Source: JBDHTS01 sp044221445 (GTDB taxonomy: Bacteria > Pseudomonadota > Alphaproteobacteria > Micavibrionales > Micavibrionaceae). Taken from it: a stretch of 64,000 nt of DNA. The stretch is taken from assembly GCA_044221445.1 (NCBI GenBank), contig JBGAPF010000009.1:14335-78334 (forward strand). The letters are read 5' to 3'. The notes beneath the pieces were generated by a model that searched no databases, was not told the origin of the DNA, and was given only the letters and a program-made list of their open reading frames with translations. Of the stretch, positions 25,465 to 34,004 are shown one piece after another (positions within the stretch are counted from its first letter, which is position 1; every line of letters starts with the position of its first letter). The translations under genes were made by a program, and so were the position numbers.

Positions 25465-26694
25465 TCAGTTTTCGCCTGTCATCTGCGCCACCGTCAAAAC
25501 GTCCGGTTTAGCCGCGTTAAGGTTCGACTGCCTGTCGACCGACGGCGCGGCGCGGACGGTGGCGCGGTACATCGCGAAAATGCCGATGATCGCGAAAATA
25601 AGACCCAGCACCAGAAAATAGGAATCCGTACCAAAAGCGCCCATCACGCCCGTCGACAGCATAGGCCCCACAATGGCCCCGGCGCCGTTCATCATGAGCA
25701 TGGCGCTGGACGCCGCGACATATTGATGCGGTTCCAGGTGGTCGTTGGTATAGGCCGTGCACAGGCCGTAAATCGTCATGGAAAATCCACCCATCATAAA
25801 GGCGCAGATATAGAGGGGTATGTTGCTTGAAAGACCGGATACGGCAAAGCAGAGCAGGGCGCTGACGGTCGACGCAAGGCTGACCAGAATGATAAGTTTG
25901 CGCCGCCCCAGCCGGTCTGACAGATAACCGATCGGCAACTGAAACAACACGCCGCCCGCGACGATGGCCGCCATGAACGTGGAGATATCCCTTAGATCGA
26001 AACCGCGCCGCGCGGCATAGACGGCGCCGATGGACAGCGTAATACTGTTGGCAAGACCGCAAAACATGACGGCAAAAGCGCCGAGCGGCGACACCGCCCA
26101 GAGTTCGCGCAGCTTCATGCCCTTGGCGTTTGCAGTTTCCGGCGCGGAACGTTTGCTCAGGGCGATCGGCACGATGGACAGGGAAATGAAAATGGAAGCC
26201 AGTATGAACAGCCGTTCAGTATGGGGGTCGTCGACATTCAGCAGGAACTGCCCGGCAACCATGCCGAGATAGGTGGTGAGAAGGTAAAGCGCGAGGATTT
26301 TTCCTCGTGTCTCCTTTGTCGCCATATGGTTCAGCCAGCTCTCGACGACGATGTAAAGACCGGCATAGGCAAAACCGGAAAACATCCGCACCACAGGCCA
26401 TACCGCGGGCAGAACGAACAGGCCGTGCATCAGCACGGACACGGACGCGAGCGCGGCCAGCGCCGTAAAGACGCGGATATGGCCGACGTTTTTCATCAGG
26501 ACAGGGACAAGCTTCGTGCCGCTCATATACCCCGCATAGTACATGGACATGATCACGCCGGTGACCAGCGCGCTGAAACCCTCTTCGGTCGCGCGCACAC
26601 CAAGCAGCGTACCCTGCAGGCCGTTGCCAACCATCATCATCGCCAGGCCGAAAAACAGGGGCCAGGCGGTCATCAGGGCGCGTTGCAGGGGCAT
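25465..26694 (-). CDS. Major facilitator superfamily transporter
   Basis: The 409-residue product has about 12 hydrophobic helices in two six-helix halves and a polar C-terminal tail of about 30 residues. The loop after helix 2 has SGTKLVPVLMKNVGHIRVF. The mid-loop motif GYLSDRLGRRKLIILVS is the classical MFS G-x3-D-R-x-G-R-R signature. The end MAMYR-like helix and sequences such as VVESWLNHMATKETRG resemble the YcaD/UhpC-like sugar or unknown-substrate MFS group. The substrate is not predicted. It is convergent with PdeM, one base apart. Confidence 0.85.
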   Translation of the reverse strand: MPLQRALMTAWPLFFGLAMMMVGNGLQGTLLGVRATEEGFSALVTGVIMSMYYAGYMSGTKLVPVLMKNVGHIRVFTALAALASVSVLMHGLFVLPAVWPVVRMFSGFAYAGLYIVVESWLNHMATKETRGKILALYLLTTYLGMVAGQFLLNVDDPHTERLFILASIFISLSIVPIALSKRSAPETANAKGMKLRELWAVSPLGAFAVMFCGLANSITLSIGAVYAARRGFDLRDISTFMAAIVAGGVLFQLPIGYLSDRLGRRKLIILVSLASTVSALLCFAVSGLSSNIPLYICAFMMGGFSMTIYGLCTAYTNDHLEPHQYVAASSAMLMMNGAGAIVGPMLSTGVMGAFGTDSYFLVLGLIFAIIGIFAMYRATVRAAPSVDRQSNLNAAKPDVLTVAQMTGEN

Positions 26695-26797
26695 ATCTGG
26701 ATCCTTGGGAGAAAGTTACGCTGCAGACAAAATTGATGCGGCCCCAACATTCGTCAAAGGCCGCATCAATTGAGATGGGAAATGCGAGTGGAAAGAT

Positions 26798-26947
26798 CTA
26801 CTTCTTTTTCTTCGCAGCGACTTTTTTCTTCGCGGGGGATTTTTTCGTGGTCGCTTTTTTAGCAACTTTCGCTACGGTTTTCTTCGCAGGTGCTTTTTTC
26901 TTAGCAGCCGGTTTCTTCGTAGCAGTCTTCTTTTTAGCAACAGCCAT
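26798..26947 (-). CDS. Small Lys/Ala-rich histone H1-like DNA-binding protein
   Basis: The 49-residue product is MAVAKKKTATKKPAAKKK followed by repeats of (A/P)KK and TKKSPAKKK. It is about half lysine, with no hydrophobic core. This is the composition of H1-tail-like proteins such as chlamydial Hc1/Hc2 or the AlgP tail. The role is probably nucleoid binding. GGAGG sits 6 bases before ATG 26947; upstream frame extension is rejected. It is flanked by a bidirectional terminator and Hsp20 on the upstream side. Confidence 0.85.
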   Translation of the reverse strand: MAVAKKKTATKKPAAKKKAPAKKTVAKVAKKATTKKSPAKKKVAAKKKK

Positions 26948-27071
26948 TGTAGTTCCTCCATTAGGTTTCAAAATTCCCTCGAACGAGGGGGTGGGACAAG
27001 TCAGCATGTCCATTGCAGACATGGTTGCACATATTGTGTAATGAAATCTTAATTCTTGCAAGCGATAAAGT

Positions 27072-27108
27072 AAAAGCCGGTTCCGCGGGAAAAACGGAAC
27101 CGGCTTTT
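27072..27108. terminator. Bidirectional terminator downstream of hsp20
   Basis: A perfect 14-bp stem, AAAAGCCGGTTCCG (27072-27085) and CGGAACCGGCTTTT (27095-27108), lies 10 bp after the Hsp20 stop. T-rich arms in both directions make it work on either strand. Confidence 0.9.
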
Positions 27109-27118
27109 GGGATAATTT

Positions 27119-27592
27119 CTAGCCGTGCCTTATGTCGATACGCTTCGTTGTTTTCGTATCTTCTTTAGCTTTTGCGATTTCGATTTGAAGCACGCCATTG
27201 CGCATCGATGCGGTCACTTTGTTTTCATCGGCATCGCCGGGAAGTTGCAGCGCGCGGCTGAACCGACCATACGTACGTTCGACTCGGTGCCATGTTTTTC
27301 CTTCTTCTTCGGCTTCCGACTGGCGTTCTCCTTTCAGAGTCAGGACGCCGTCATGGACGGTCAGTTCGATGTCTTTCTCATCGATGCCGGGCAATTCGGC
27401 GGAGATCATATACGAGGCCTGAGTTTCCGCCACATTCAGGCGAACGGACAGGTCGCCGATATTACCCGCGGGCGCAGACAGATTGCCGAGCGCATTGTGA
27501 AAAAGATTGTGAAAGACGCGGTCGAAATCGCCGAGACCAGTATTAACGTAGGACGTACGACGGCCGAATGGGATGAGGACTGATGAAGGCAT
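27119..27592 (-). CDS. Hsp20/alpha-crystallin small heat-shock protein
   Basis: The 157-residue product begins MPSSVLIPFGRRTSYVN. The alpha-crystallin domain follows, with VNVAE-like LNVAETQASYMISAELPGIDEKDIELTVHDGVLTL, GRFSRALQLPGDADENKV and ASMRNGVLQIEI (the conserved GVL near the end). These ATP-independent holdases bind unfolding proteins in the cytoplasm. AAAAGGAG 8 bases before ATG 27592 fixes the start. A near-match to the general-stress promoter lies at 27662-27637. Confidence 0.93.
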   Translation of the reverse strand: MPSSVLIPFGRRTSYVNTGLGDFDRVFHNLFHNALGNLSAPAGNIGDLSVRLNVAETQASYMISAELPGIDEKDIELTVHDGVLTLKGERQSEAEEEGKTWHRVERTYGRFSRALQLPGDADENKVTASMRNGVLQIEIAKAKEDTKTTKRIDIRHG

Positions 27593-27636
27593 GAATAGTC
27601 TCCTTTTTTCCAACTTGGTTTAAGCTTTGGAAAGAA

Positions 27637-27662
27637 AACGGCCCCTTTTTGGCGACTGTTTC
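27637..27662 (-). promoter_or_regulatory. Possible degenerate EcfG-type promoter for hsp20
   Basis: On the minus strand GAAAC (27662-27658), 17 bases, CGTT (27640-27637). One mismatch in the first box. It lies 45 bp before the start. A sigma-32-type promoter was not recognised. Confidence 0.3.
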
Positions 27663-27806
27663 CTTTTTCAGTTCTGTCTACGAAGGAGGGACGGCCATGG
27701 ATCAATAATAACAGTACAAAAAATTCAATATTTGACTTTTTCATAACTTATTAACATAATTAAACTATAGTCAGGATGATATTTGTTAAATAAATGAGGG
27801 GTTAAC

Positions 27807-28091
27807 GTGTTCGAACGCTGCGATTTTGTCATGGGGCGCGATAATTCCATCGTCATCGTCATTCCCGAAATGCTGCCAAGGGCCGAAACTTATACTGTGT
27901 CGGTCAGCAGCCAGGACATCAAATTCCGCGCCGACTACGATAACATCGCCGAAATGTTCTATCATGACAGTGAAGTTTTCAAGCGGATAGCCAGCGCGAC
28001 CCAGGTCGGCCTGGTCGAATATCCGGGCACGGGGGATTTTCCCATGCATATCACCAATGTCGCCTATGTCGAAGTGCGGAGGGTGGCATGA
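27807..28091 (+). CDS. Unknown 94-residue protein
   Basis: The frame opens with a GTG preceded by GAGGGG and encodes MFERCDFVMGRDNSIVIVI, then mixed beta-strand-like segments (YTVSVSSQDIKFRADY, DNIAEMFY). There is no signal peptide or membrane helix. The stop overlaps the next gene's start by 4 bp, supporting both. It is preceded by an AT-rich leader. The family is not recognised. Confidence 0.55.
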   Translation: MFERCDFVMGRDNSIVIVIPEMLPRAETYTVSVSSQDIKFRADYDNIAEMFYHDSEVFKRIASATQVGLVEYPGTGDFPMHITNVAYVEVRRVA

Positions 28092-28399
28092 TACAGCCAG
28101 GGCAAAAACTTGAAACAATGCTGGGCGGCGCCCCGGTGCAGATGTCGCGCGGCGGGCCTCTGGAAATGATCAGCAGCGGAAACTCGTTCAACGCGATTCT
28201 GGCGGCGCGGTTGATCGGCCAGGGACTGGACGTTACCGCGACCATAGGCAGCCCGACTTTGACGACCAGGTTCGGTCTCGGTGCGAACGGGCTGGAGGCC
28301 GGACCGGGCAACAGTATTCGTCCCGCGGGTCAGTCGGCGGACTTCGCACAAAACAGCTGGGCTGCACCCGCTTCTCAGCCTCAAAAACTGGAAATGTGA
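28088..28399 (+). CDS. Unknown 103-residue Gly/Ala/Pro-rich protein
   Basis: The ATG overlaps the preceding stop (ATGA), so the pair is probably translationally coupled. The product begins MIQPGQKLETMLGGAPVQM and contains NAILAARLIGQGLD and FGLGANGLEAGPG. It is soluble and has a low-complexity tail (NSWAAPASQPQKLEM). No family was recognised and the tail may be disordered. Confidence 0.5.
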   Translation: MIQPGQKLETMLGGAPVQMSRGGPLEMISSGNSFNAILAARLIGQGLDVTATIGSPTLTTRFGLGANGLEAGPGNSIRPAGQSADFAQNSWAAPASQPQKLEM

Positions 28400-28486
28400 T
28401 TTTTATAAATTTTCCCCATTGCAACCGAAGCGGGTTTGCGTCATATCATAGGATGTACACCAACATCATTAAATATGGTCTGACGC

Positions 28487-29557
28487 ATGTCTGTGGGGAC
28501 ATCCAGAACAGCATTGATAACCGGCATCACCGGCCAGGACGGCGCATTGCTTGCCCGTTTCCTGCTGGATAAAGGGTATACGGTTCACGGGCTGCAGCGT
28601 TATGCGGCAAACGACCACACCCAGCGCATCAAGACCCTGATCGGCAATCCCAACTTTCACCTTCACTACGCGGATATGACTGATGGAGGCAGCCTGTTTG
28701 CGCTTCTGAACAAACTGCAGCCCGGCGAGATTTATAACCTTGCGGCCATGAGCCATGTGAAGGTCAGTTTCGAGATGCCGGAATACGCGGCCAATGTTGA
28801 CGGCCTCGGCACGCTGCGGTTGCTTGAGGCCATCAAAACACTCGGAATGAAAGATCGCGTAAAGTTCTATCAGGCGTCGAGTTCCGAAATGTTCGGCAAC
28901 GCCCCGGCGCCGCAGGACGAGTCGACGCCGCTGCAACCCTGCAGTCCGTATGCGACCGCTAAACTCTTCGCCTACTGGACGGTAAGAAATTACCGGGAAT
29001 CCTATGGCATTCACGCCAGCAACGGCATTCTCTTCAACCACGAAAGCCCTGTGCGCGGCGAGGAATTCGTGACGCGCAAGATCACACGCGCCGTTGCCTC
29101 TATAGAGGCCGGAAAGCTTGAGTGCCTGTCGATCGGCAACCTCGACTCCTGCCGCGACTGGGGCCACGCCCGCGATTACGTCGAGGGCATGTGGACGATG
29201 ATGCAGCAGGACAAGCCGGACGATTATGTGCTGGCGACAGGCAAAACCTACAGCGTGCGCGATTTCGTGACCGCCGCCTTTGGCTGTATCGGCATCCAGA
29301 TCGTGTGGCGCGGCAAGGGAGTCGATGAAAAAGGCTATCATGCACGCAGCGGCCGCCTGCTTGTGCAGGTCGATCCCCAGTTTTTCCGCCCTAATGAAGT
29401 CAACCATCTTCTTGGCGACGCTTCCAAGGCGCGGCGTATCCTCGGCTGGACGGCGAAAACGCCTTTCCATGCGCTGGTTCGTGATATGGTGATGGCCGAT
29501 CGAGCGGCACTCAAAGGCACGGACGGCTATGACCTATTCCTGGAAGCTGCAGAATAA
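28487..29557 (+). CDS. gmd: GDP-mannose 4,6-dehydratase
   Basis: The 356-residue SDR enzyme has ITGITGQDGALLARFLL (NADP motif), GLQRYAANDHTQRI, YNLAAMSHVKVSFEMP, QASSSEMFGNAPAPQDE (catalytic SSE/M region), SPYATAKLFAYW (Y-x-x-x-K) and NGILFNHESPVRGEEFVTRKI, the family signature. It converts GDP-mannose to GDP-4-keto-6-deoxymannose. It is about 20 residues shorter than typical GMDs but with all catalytic motifs. fcl overlaps its 3' end by 29 bp. Confidence 0.95.
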   Translation: MSVGTSRTALITGITGQDGALLARFLLDKGYTVHGLQRYAANDHTQRIKTLIGNPNFHLHYADMTDGGSLFALLNKLQPGEIYNLAAMSHVKVSFEMPEYAANVDGLGTLRLLEAIKTLGMKDRVKFYQASSSEMFGNAPAPQDESTPLQPCSPYATAKLFAYWTVRNYRESYGIHASNGILFNHESPVRGEEFVTRKITRAVASIEAGKLECLSIGNLDSCRDWGHARDYVEGMWTMMQQDKPDDYVLATGKTYSVRDFVTAAFGCIGIQIVWRGKGVDEKGYHARSGRLLVQVDPQFFRPNEVNHLLGDASKARRILGWTAKTPFHALVRDMVMADRAALKGTDGYDLFLEAAE

Positions 29558-30485
29558 ACGGATATGGATCGCCGGCCATGAAGGCATGGTGGGCAGGGCG
29601 GTCATGCGCCGCCTTGACGGTGAACCATGCGCCTGTATTACCGCCCCCCGGCGCGCGCCTGATCTGCGGCGGCAGGCGGATGTCGAGGAATGGCTCGCCG
29701 GACATATGCCGGATGCCGTCATAATCGCCGCAGCGACCGCAGGTGGTATCGGCGACAACAAAGCCCGTCCGGCCGATTTTCTGTACGACAACCTGATGAT
29801 CGCCGCCAATATCATCGAGGCATCCCATCGTTGCGGCATCGACCGTCTGCTGTATCTGGGGTCTTCCTGCATCTACCCGCGCGATGCGGCCCAGCCGATC
29901 CGGGAAGAGGCGCTGTTGAGCGGCCCGCTGGAAACGACCAACGAGGCGTATGCCATCGCGAAGATCGCAGGCATGAAACTGTGCGAAGCGTACCGGACGC
30001 AGCATGGCCGCTCTTACATTGCCGCCATGCCATGCAACCTCTATGGACCTTACGACCGGTTCGATTTTGGCCGGTCTCATGTCATTCCCGCACTGATCAT
30101 GAAGATGCACAAAGCGAAAGAAGACCATGCGCCGACGGTCACGTTATGGGGGACGGGCGCCCCCTTGCGTGAATTCCTGCATGTCGACGATCTGGCGAAC
30201 GCACTGGTCGGGATGTTGACGGATTATGACGGCGCCTCGCACCTCAATATCGGCAGCGGTGAGGAGATCAGTATTGCCGACCTTGCGTTCACTGTGGCAA
30301 AGGTTGTCGGATATGAAGGCACAGTCCTGTTCGACCCCGCCATGCCGGACGGCACGCCGCGCAAACTGATCGATTCAAGAAAAATACGCGCGCTTGGATG
30401 GAAGCCTGCGATAAAACTGGAGAAGGGCCTCGAGGATGCCTGCCGATGGTATGTTGAAAACAGAGGCGATTACGGGGCCGTTTAA
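29529..30485 (+). CDS. fcl: GDP-L-fucose synthase
   Basis: The 318-residue epimerase/reductase completes GDP-fucose synthesis: WIAGHEGMVGRAVMRRL (NADP motif), AAATAGGIGDNKARPADFLYDN, LGSSCIYPRDAAQPI, NEAYAIAKIAG (Y-x-x-x-K), NLYGPYDRFDFGRSHVIPALI and FLHVDDLA. These are the characteristic Fcl motifs. Its first 29 bases overlap gmd, so translation is coupled. The product sugar probably goes into the envelope glycan with the glycosyltransferases elsewhere in the window. Confidence 0.95.
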   Translation: MTYSWKLQNKRIWIAGHEGMVGRAVMRRLDGEPCACITAPRRAPDLRRQADVEEWLAGHMPDAVIIAAATAGGIGDNKARPADFLYDNLMIAANIIEASHRCGIDRLLYLGSSCIYPRDAAQPIREEALLSGPLETTNEAYAIAKIAGMKLCEAYRTQHGRSYIAAMPCNLYGPYDRFDFGRSHVIPALIMKMHKAKEDHAPTVTLWGTGAPLREFLHVDDLANALVGMLTDYDGASHLNIGSGEEISIADLAFTVAKVVGYEGTVLFDPAMPDGTPRKLIDSRKIRALGWKPAIKLEKGLEDACRWYVENRGDYGAV

Positions 30486-30554
30486 GCGGAAAGGATTGCT
30501 TCACCGCAGCAATCTGCCTTAAGGTAAAGGGATCACTCCAGCATAAGGGCATCC

Positions 30555-31449
30555 ATGAGCACGCAATCGACGCGCCATCTTTTTCTAATTGAACCGGCCG
30601 TCTTCTATTCCAACCCCCAGACGGCGGAAACCAACCATTATCAGGCCGACAAGCATGAAAGCCATGACGAGACGTTTCATCGTTCATTGAAAGAATTTCG
30701 CCGCTGGCGGGACCTGCTGGTGGAAAACGGCGTATTCGTGACCACGGTTCTGGGGTCGCCGGAATGCCCCGACCACGTTTTCCCCAATTGGATTTCAACT
30801 CATGAGAACCGTCAGATGGTAATTTATCCGATGCGGAATGAAAACCGACGGATCGAGAAAACGCCACGCATCGTCGATACGTTAAAACGTTCCTACGATG
30901 TCGCCCTGGATCTGAGTTCCTATGAGGCAAAGGGAAAATTCCTGGAAAGCACGGGCAGTCTTTGCATCGACCGGGTCAACAAAGTTGTCTATGCCGGGCT
31001 GTCGCCCCGCACCAGCGAGGAACTCGTTCGCCTGTGGGCAAAGGAAATGGGCTTCGAACCGGTCGTTTTCGATACTCAAAGCCATACCGGAAAACCTGTC
31101 TATCATACAGACCTGGTTATGTTTACAGGGACGGAAGTCGCCGGCATCTGCTCCCCCTGTATCGCCGATAAGGACAGGGAACGCGTCCTGGGCCATCTGC
31201 GCGAAACCCACGACGTCGTTGAGTTCTCGATGGGGCAGCTCCAGACCTTCTGCGGCAACTCCTTGGAAGTGCTGGGCGAGAACGATGAGCGTATGATCGC
31301 GATGTCGAAAGCGGCGAGCGATCTCAGTTACGGAAGCGCAGAAAGAAAAGCTCGCATCCTGCTTCACCCGTTTCCTGCTGGCCGAAATTCCCACGCTCGA
31401 AATCTATGGGGGCGGATCCGCGCGCTGCACGATTATGGAGATGTTTTAA
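30555..31449 (+). pseudogene. Arginine-deiminase-related amidinotransferase (CtlX-like), frameshifted
   Basis: The intact N-terminal 250 or so codons read as a guanidino-group hydrolase: NPQTAETNHYQ near the start, FPNWISTHE, IYPMRNENRR, FLESTGSLCIDRV, and HTDLVMFTGTEVAGICSPC. The expected C-terminal end, PTLEIYGGGSARCTI, with the catalytic Cys, is present but in the +1 frame, reading through TAA at 31447-31449. The frame is lost at about 31315-31325, after MSKAAS; one extra base restores it (ISVTEAQKEKLASC). Without correction the frame runs to 31832 through antisense of the next gene. Either a real mutation or a sequencing/assembly error. Confidence 0.75.
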
Positions 31450-31817
31450 GGCGCGACGCGGCGCAGGGTCACCAGGACGATTTCGTTTCCATACTGGATC
31501 GGCCCCGACATCTGTATCTGGTCGCCTTTGCGCGACAGCTTAAGGACGGATCTGTAGGTCACCACTTCCCGCGTGGGGCTGCCGTTGGGTCGAAGCAAGG
31601 CAAAATCGGGATTGGCTTCTGCAGGATCGGCGACGGAAACCATCTCCACCTCGGCATCGTTAAGGATATGGAACGAACTGCTCCACAAAACATTGTTGCC
31701 GTCGCGCCGTTCGGTCTTGCCATCACTGATGACGGTCGTCCCGTCGCTGCGTCGCTCCAGCGGGCCGGTATAATTGCTGGTGGAGGAAACCTGATACGTG
31801 CCGTCGAGACCGGTCAT
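31446..31817 (-). CDS. Unknown 123-residue protein
   Basis: The product begins MTGLDGTYQVSSTSNYTGPLERRSDG and is rich in short beta-strand-like segments (TVISDGKTERRDGNNV, VTYRSVLKLSRKGDQIQM, EIVLVTLRRVAP), suggesting a small lipocalin- or beta-barrel-like fold. It lies 6 bp downstream of the EgtD-like methyltransferase gene on the same strand and so likely shares its operon. No ribosome site is visible. The family is not recognised. Confidence 0.6.
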   Translation of the reverse strand: MTGLDGTYQVSSTSNYTGPLERRSDGTTVISDGKTERRDGNNVLWSSSFHILNDAEVEMVSVADPAEANPDFALLRPNGSPTREVVTYRSVLKLSRKGDQIQMSGPIQYGNEIVLVTLRRVAP

Positions 31818-31823
31818 GCGGTT

Positions 31824-32969
31824 TTAGCTTAATTGTAAAGGACGTATCGATTGCGCGAGGATGAGTCCGTGAGGCGAGCTCTCTTCCCTGAAAATACATT
31901 CTGCGGGAACTGTATAGCCTGCAGCCTCCAGCATTTCCACGTAATCTGTTTCATCCCATTTATGAGACAAAAGCAACGGCAGTCGATCCCCGGGCTGCAT
32001 AATGATTTTTTCGCGCGTCTGTGAAGGAAAGAGGTGCTCGTTTTTACAGACCACATCCAGAGACACAGCTTTGCGCCCGATGTCATACCGGGGATCCATT
32101 TCCCAATGATCATAAGGGTTGTAATCTTGATCTGTTATAACGTTTTCTTTTTTTGCCCTTGTAAAGGCACTGAAAACAAACGCTTCAAACTGTTCCGTGC
32201 GTTTATATTGATCCAGAATAACATTGGGGTCGCGCTGTGCCTGAAAGGACAGAAGCAGAAACGCGCCCGGCCCATACTGGCGATTCATGCGGCCAAAGTA
32301 TGTTTGCGCATTCTGCCTGGACGTAAGGCCATTTGCGGGGCTTTCATCAGGAGCGTTGGCGAAAGGCCCTCCAAACGACATAACGACAGGTGTGAATTGT
32401 GAATCTTCATTTGGTATATTCAGGTCGCCGCTGGCCGAAAAGTCACCTGTGACGCCATATGACGTAAGGTTAAATTTTCTTTTAATAAAATTGGATGATT
32501 CAATCCCGTAACGCGGAACGATGTCCATAGCTGTGTAGCTGATAATTTCATGCCGATCAGATTGCCTGATCGCCCTGATAATTTCCGATGGTTTGCTGAC
32601 GCCGCTTTTTCCGCCGCAGCCATACTCGATGGCCTTAATTTTTTCGGGAAGCCTTTGAACGAGGCCTCTTTTTATGGCGTATCGTATAGCTTCAAGATCG
32701 CCGCTTACTAAAGGAAGCGTATGAATAAGATTATCCCACGCGGGACTTCCGACCGGATTATCATGGTTTTTTTTACCCTTTGCCGAATCGAAAAAAAGAT
32801 GGGAAGGGTCCAGTCCGATGCGCCTGCGCAATATGACGTTTAAAAAAGCAGGCCTGAATCTGGTGTCGATAACATGCTGATGAGGGAAAGCCGGTATGGC
32901 TGATCCGATATCGCGCCTGTCAGGCCCGCGAAACTGTGTGTTGGCGTGATGCGACAGATCTACAATCAT
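31824..32969 (-). CDS. EgtD/histidine-methyltransferase-like SAM-dependent enzyme
   Basis: The 381-residue protein has a Rossmann SAM motif AIEYGCGGKSG (about residues 113-123), a TAMDIVPRYG acidic strand, VTGDFSASGDL, and a long insertion before the C-terminal half, where GAFLLLSFQAQRDPNVILDQY and LSHKWDETDYVEMLEAAGY resemble the EgtD end (KYT-x-F-LL-AGF). The order fits the Methyltransf_33/EgtD superfamily, best known for trimethylating histidine in ergothioneine synthesis. The N-terminal 100 residues are unusual for EgtD. No EgtB partner is present, so substrate is unknown. Confidence 0.55.
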   Translation of the reverse strand: MIVDLSHHANTQFRGPDRRDIGSAIPAFPHQHVIDTRFRPAFLNVILRRRIGLDPSHLFFDSAKGKKNHDNPVGSPAWDNLIHTLPLVSGDLEAIRYAIKRGLVQRLPEKIKAIEYGCGGKSGVSKPSEIIRAIRQSDRHEIISYTAMDIVPRYGIESSNFIKRKFNLTSYGVTGDFSASGDLNIPNEDSQFTPVVMSFGGPFANAPDESPANGLTSRQNAQTYFGRMNRQYGPGAFLLLSFQAQRDPNVILDQYKRTEQFEAFVFSAFTRAKKENVITDQDYNPYDHWEMDPRYDIGRKAVSLDVVCKNEHLFPSQTREKIIMQPGDRLPLLLSHKWDETDYVEMLEAAGYTVPAECIFREESSPHGLILAQSIRPLQLS

Positions 32970-33047
32970 CGTAGTATGGACGTCCTTTGATTCAGCCCCG
33001 GAGATAATAACATAACCTAAAGTATTATGCTAAAAGTCGTTTCTTAA

Positions 33048-33698
33048 TTATGTTTTTGCATCGGGGATGCGGGCTTTCTCCCACATGGCCTTGAATTGCA
33101 GCCTGTAAGCTTCCGCCACTGCGGCGTAATTCAGGACGATGACCGTAGGCTCGTGTTTGAAGAGCAGGATCGCAAGCTTTTCCCCGTAAACGTAAAAGGG
33201 AACGGCTGAAAACATATCCTTCGGGATCCACCGGTATTGGGCGTAATCCGATGTCGCAAGATAGTAAGTGTCGCCTTCCTTGATGGCGATCTTGTAGGAC
33301 ACGTCGGGAATGTCCTTCATCCGTTCGACATGGGATGTAACATTTTCTGCGCCAAGCCATTTTTCGAAGTCGCGCTCATTGACATTGCTGACGAGGACTT
33401 CACCTGGCTTGGTGCGAAGCGTCTCATATATATCCGCATAAAAATCCTTGAACCCTTCGCGGCCTTCAAAAATCCGGATATCGTTGCGCTGCATGCGGAC
33501 GCCGCCGTCGATGAATTCGATTCCCGCGCTTTCAAATGCCTTCTGGATTGTGCTGACGGTATTGGCGCGGGGGGTGCTGACCCCGTTTTCGATGCTGCCG
33601 ATCGATGTCGCGGAAATACCTGTTCTTTCCGCGAGGTCGGCCTGACTCCAGTTAAGGATTCCGCGTGCGCCCCGGATCTGGCCGGTTGTAATGGTCAT
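33048..33698 (-). CDS. XRE-family transcriptional regulator with a sensor-like C-terminus
   Basis: The 216-residue product has an N-terminal helix-turn-helix, ARGILNWSQADLAERTGISATSIGSIENG (about residues 10-40), followed by a second region, about 70-215, with HEPTVIVLNYAAVAEAYRLQF and IAIKEGDTYYLATSDYAQYRW, which looks like a small ligand-binding or metal-binding domain. Such two-domain XRE proteins usually sense a signal and repress a neighbour. A palindrome 130 bp upstream (33826-33849) could be its operator. The ligand is unknown. Confidence 0.8.
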   Translation of the reverse strand: MTITTGQIRGARGILNWSQADLAERTGISATSIGSIENGVSTPRANTVSTIQKAFESAGIEFIDGGVRMQRNDIRIFEGREGFKDFYADIYETLRTKPGEVLVSNVNERDFEKWLGAENVTSHVERMKDIPDVSYKIAIKEGDTYYLATSDYAQYRWIPKDMFSAVPFYVYGEKLAILLFKHEPTVIVLNYAAVAEAYRLQFKAMWEKARIPDAKT

Positions 33699-33825
33699 GA
33701 CGTGTCAGCCCCCATGCTGATAGCGCAAGATAAATACAGATATTTCCTTAATATTTTAAAGGTATTAGCGCGAAACGCAAAGACGGTGCAAATGAAAAAT
33801 TTATCTCATTCCCGCAAAAAACCAC

Positions 33826-33849
33826 TTGACAATATGGTAAGATTGTGAA
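33826..33849. promoter_or_regulatory. Inverted repeat, candidate regulator operator
   Basis: TTGACAAT (33826-33833), 8-base spacer, ATTGTGAA (33842-33849): seven of eight bases pair. It also starts with a -35-like TTGACA. It lies between the XRE regulator and the candidate small RNA. Confidence 0.4.
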
Positions 33850-33988
33850 AAAAGTAAGACTAACTTAGTAATTGAGAAAGTTTTAGGCCAGTTCTCCCCC
33901 GAATAGCCTGAAAGATAATTCTTCAAGCTGAGTGACCCACACAATCGCCGGACCTTTCGATCCCCCTCGAAAGGTCCGGATTTTTTTT
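33850..33988 (+). ncRNA. Candidate small RNA ending in an intrinsic terminator
   Basis: A strong plus-strand terminator (33948-33988) has no plus-strand gene upstream: the XRE gene and the M3 peptidase gene are both on the minus strand. The region 33850-33950 has no open frame, but short self-complementary parts such as AGGC/GCCT and GAGAA/TTCTC. A small noncoding RNA of roughly 100-140 nt is the simplest explanation. The 5' end is undetermined; no confident -10 box was found. Confidence 0.4.
33948..33988 (+). terminator. Strong intrinsic terminator on the plus strand
   Basis: CCGGACCTTTCGA (33948-33960) pairs perfectly with TCGAAAGGTCCGG (33967-33979) across TCCCCC, and eight T follow after one A. 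The T run exists only on the plus strand. Confidence 0.85.
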
Positions 33989-34004
33989 CTCGGTTTTCAT
34001 GAGG

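Noticed and set aside
28469..29470. 333-codon minus-strand frame across gmd
   Set aside because: gmd has all SDR and GMD motifs on the plus strand; the antisense frame is a codon-bias shadow.
31450..31832. The 128-codon extension of the amidinotransferase frame
   Set aside because: It translates the reverse strand of the 31446-31817 gene and begins only because the real frame is lost upstream.
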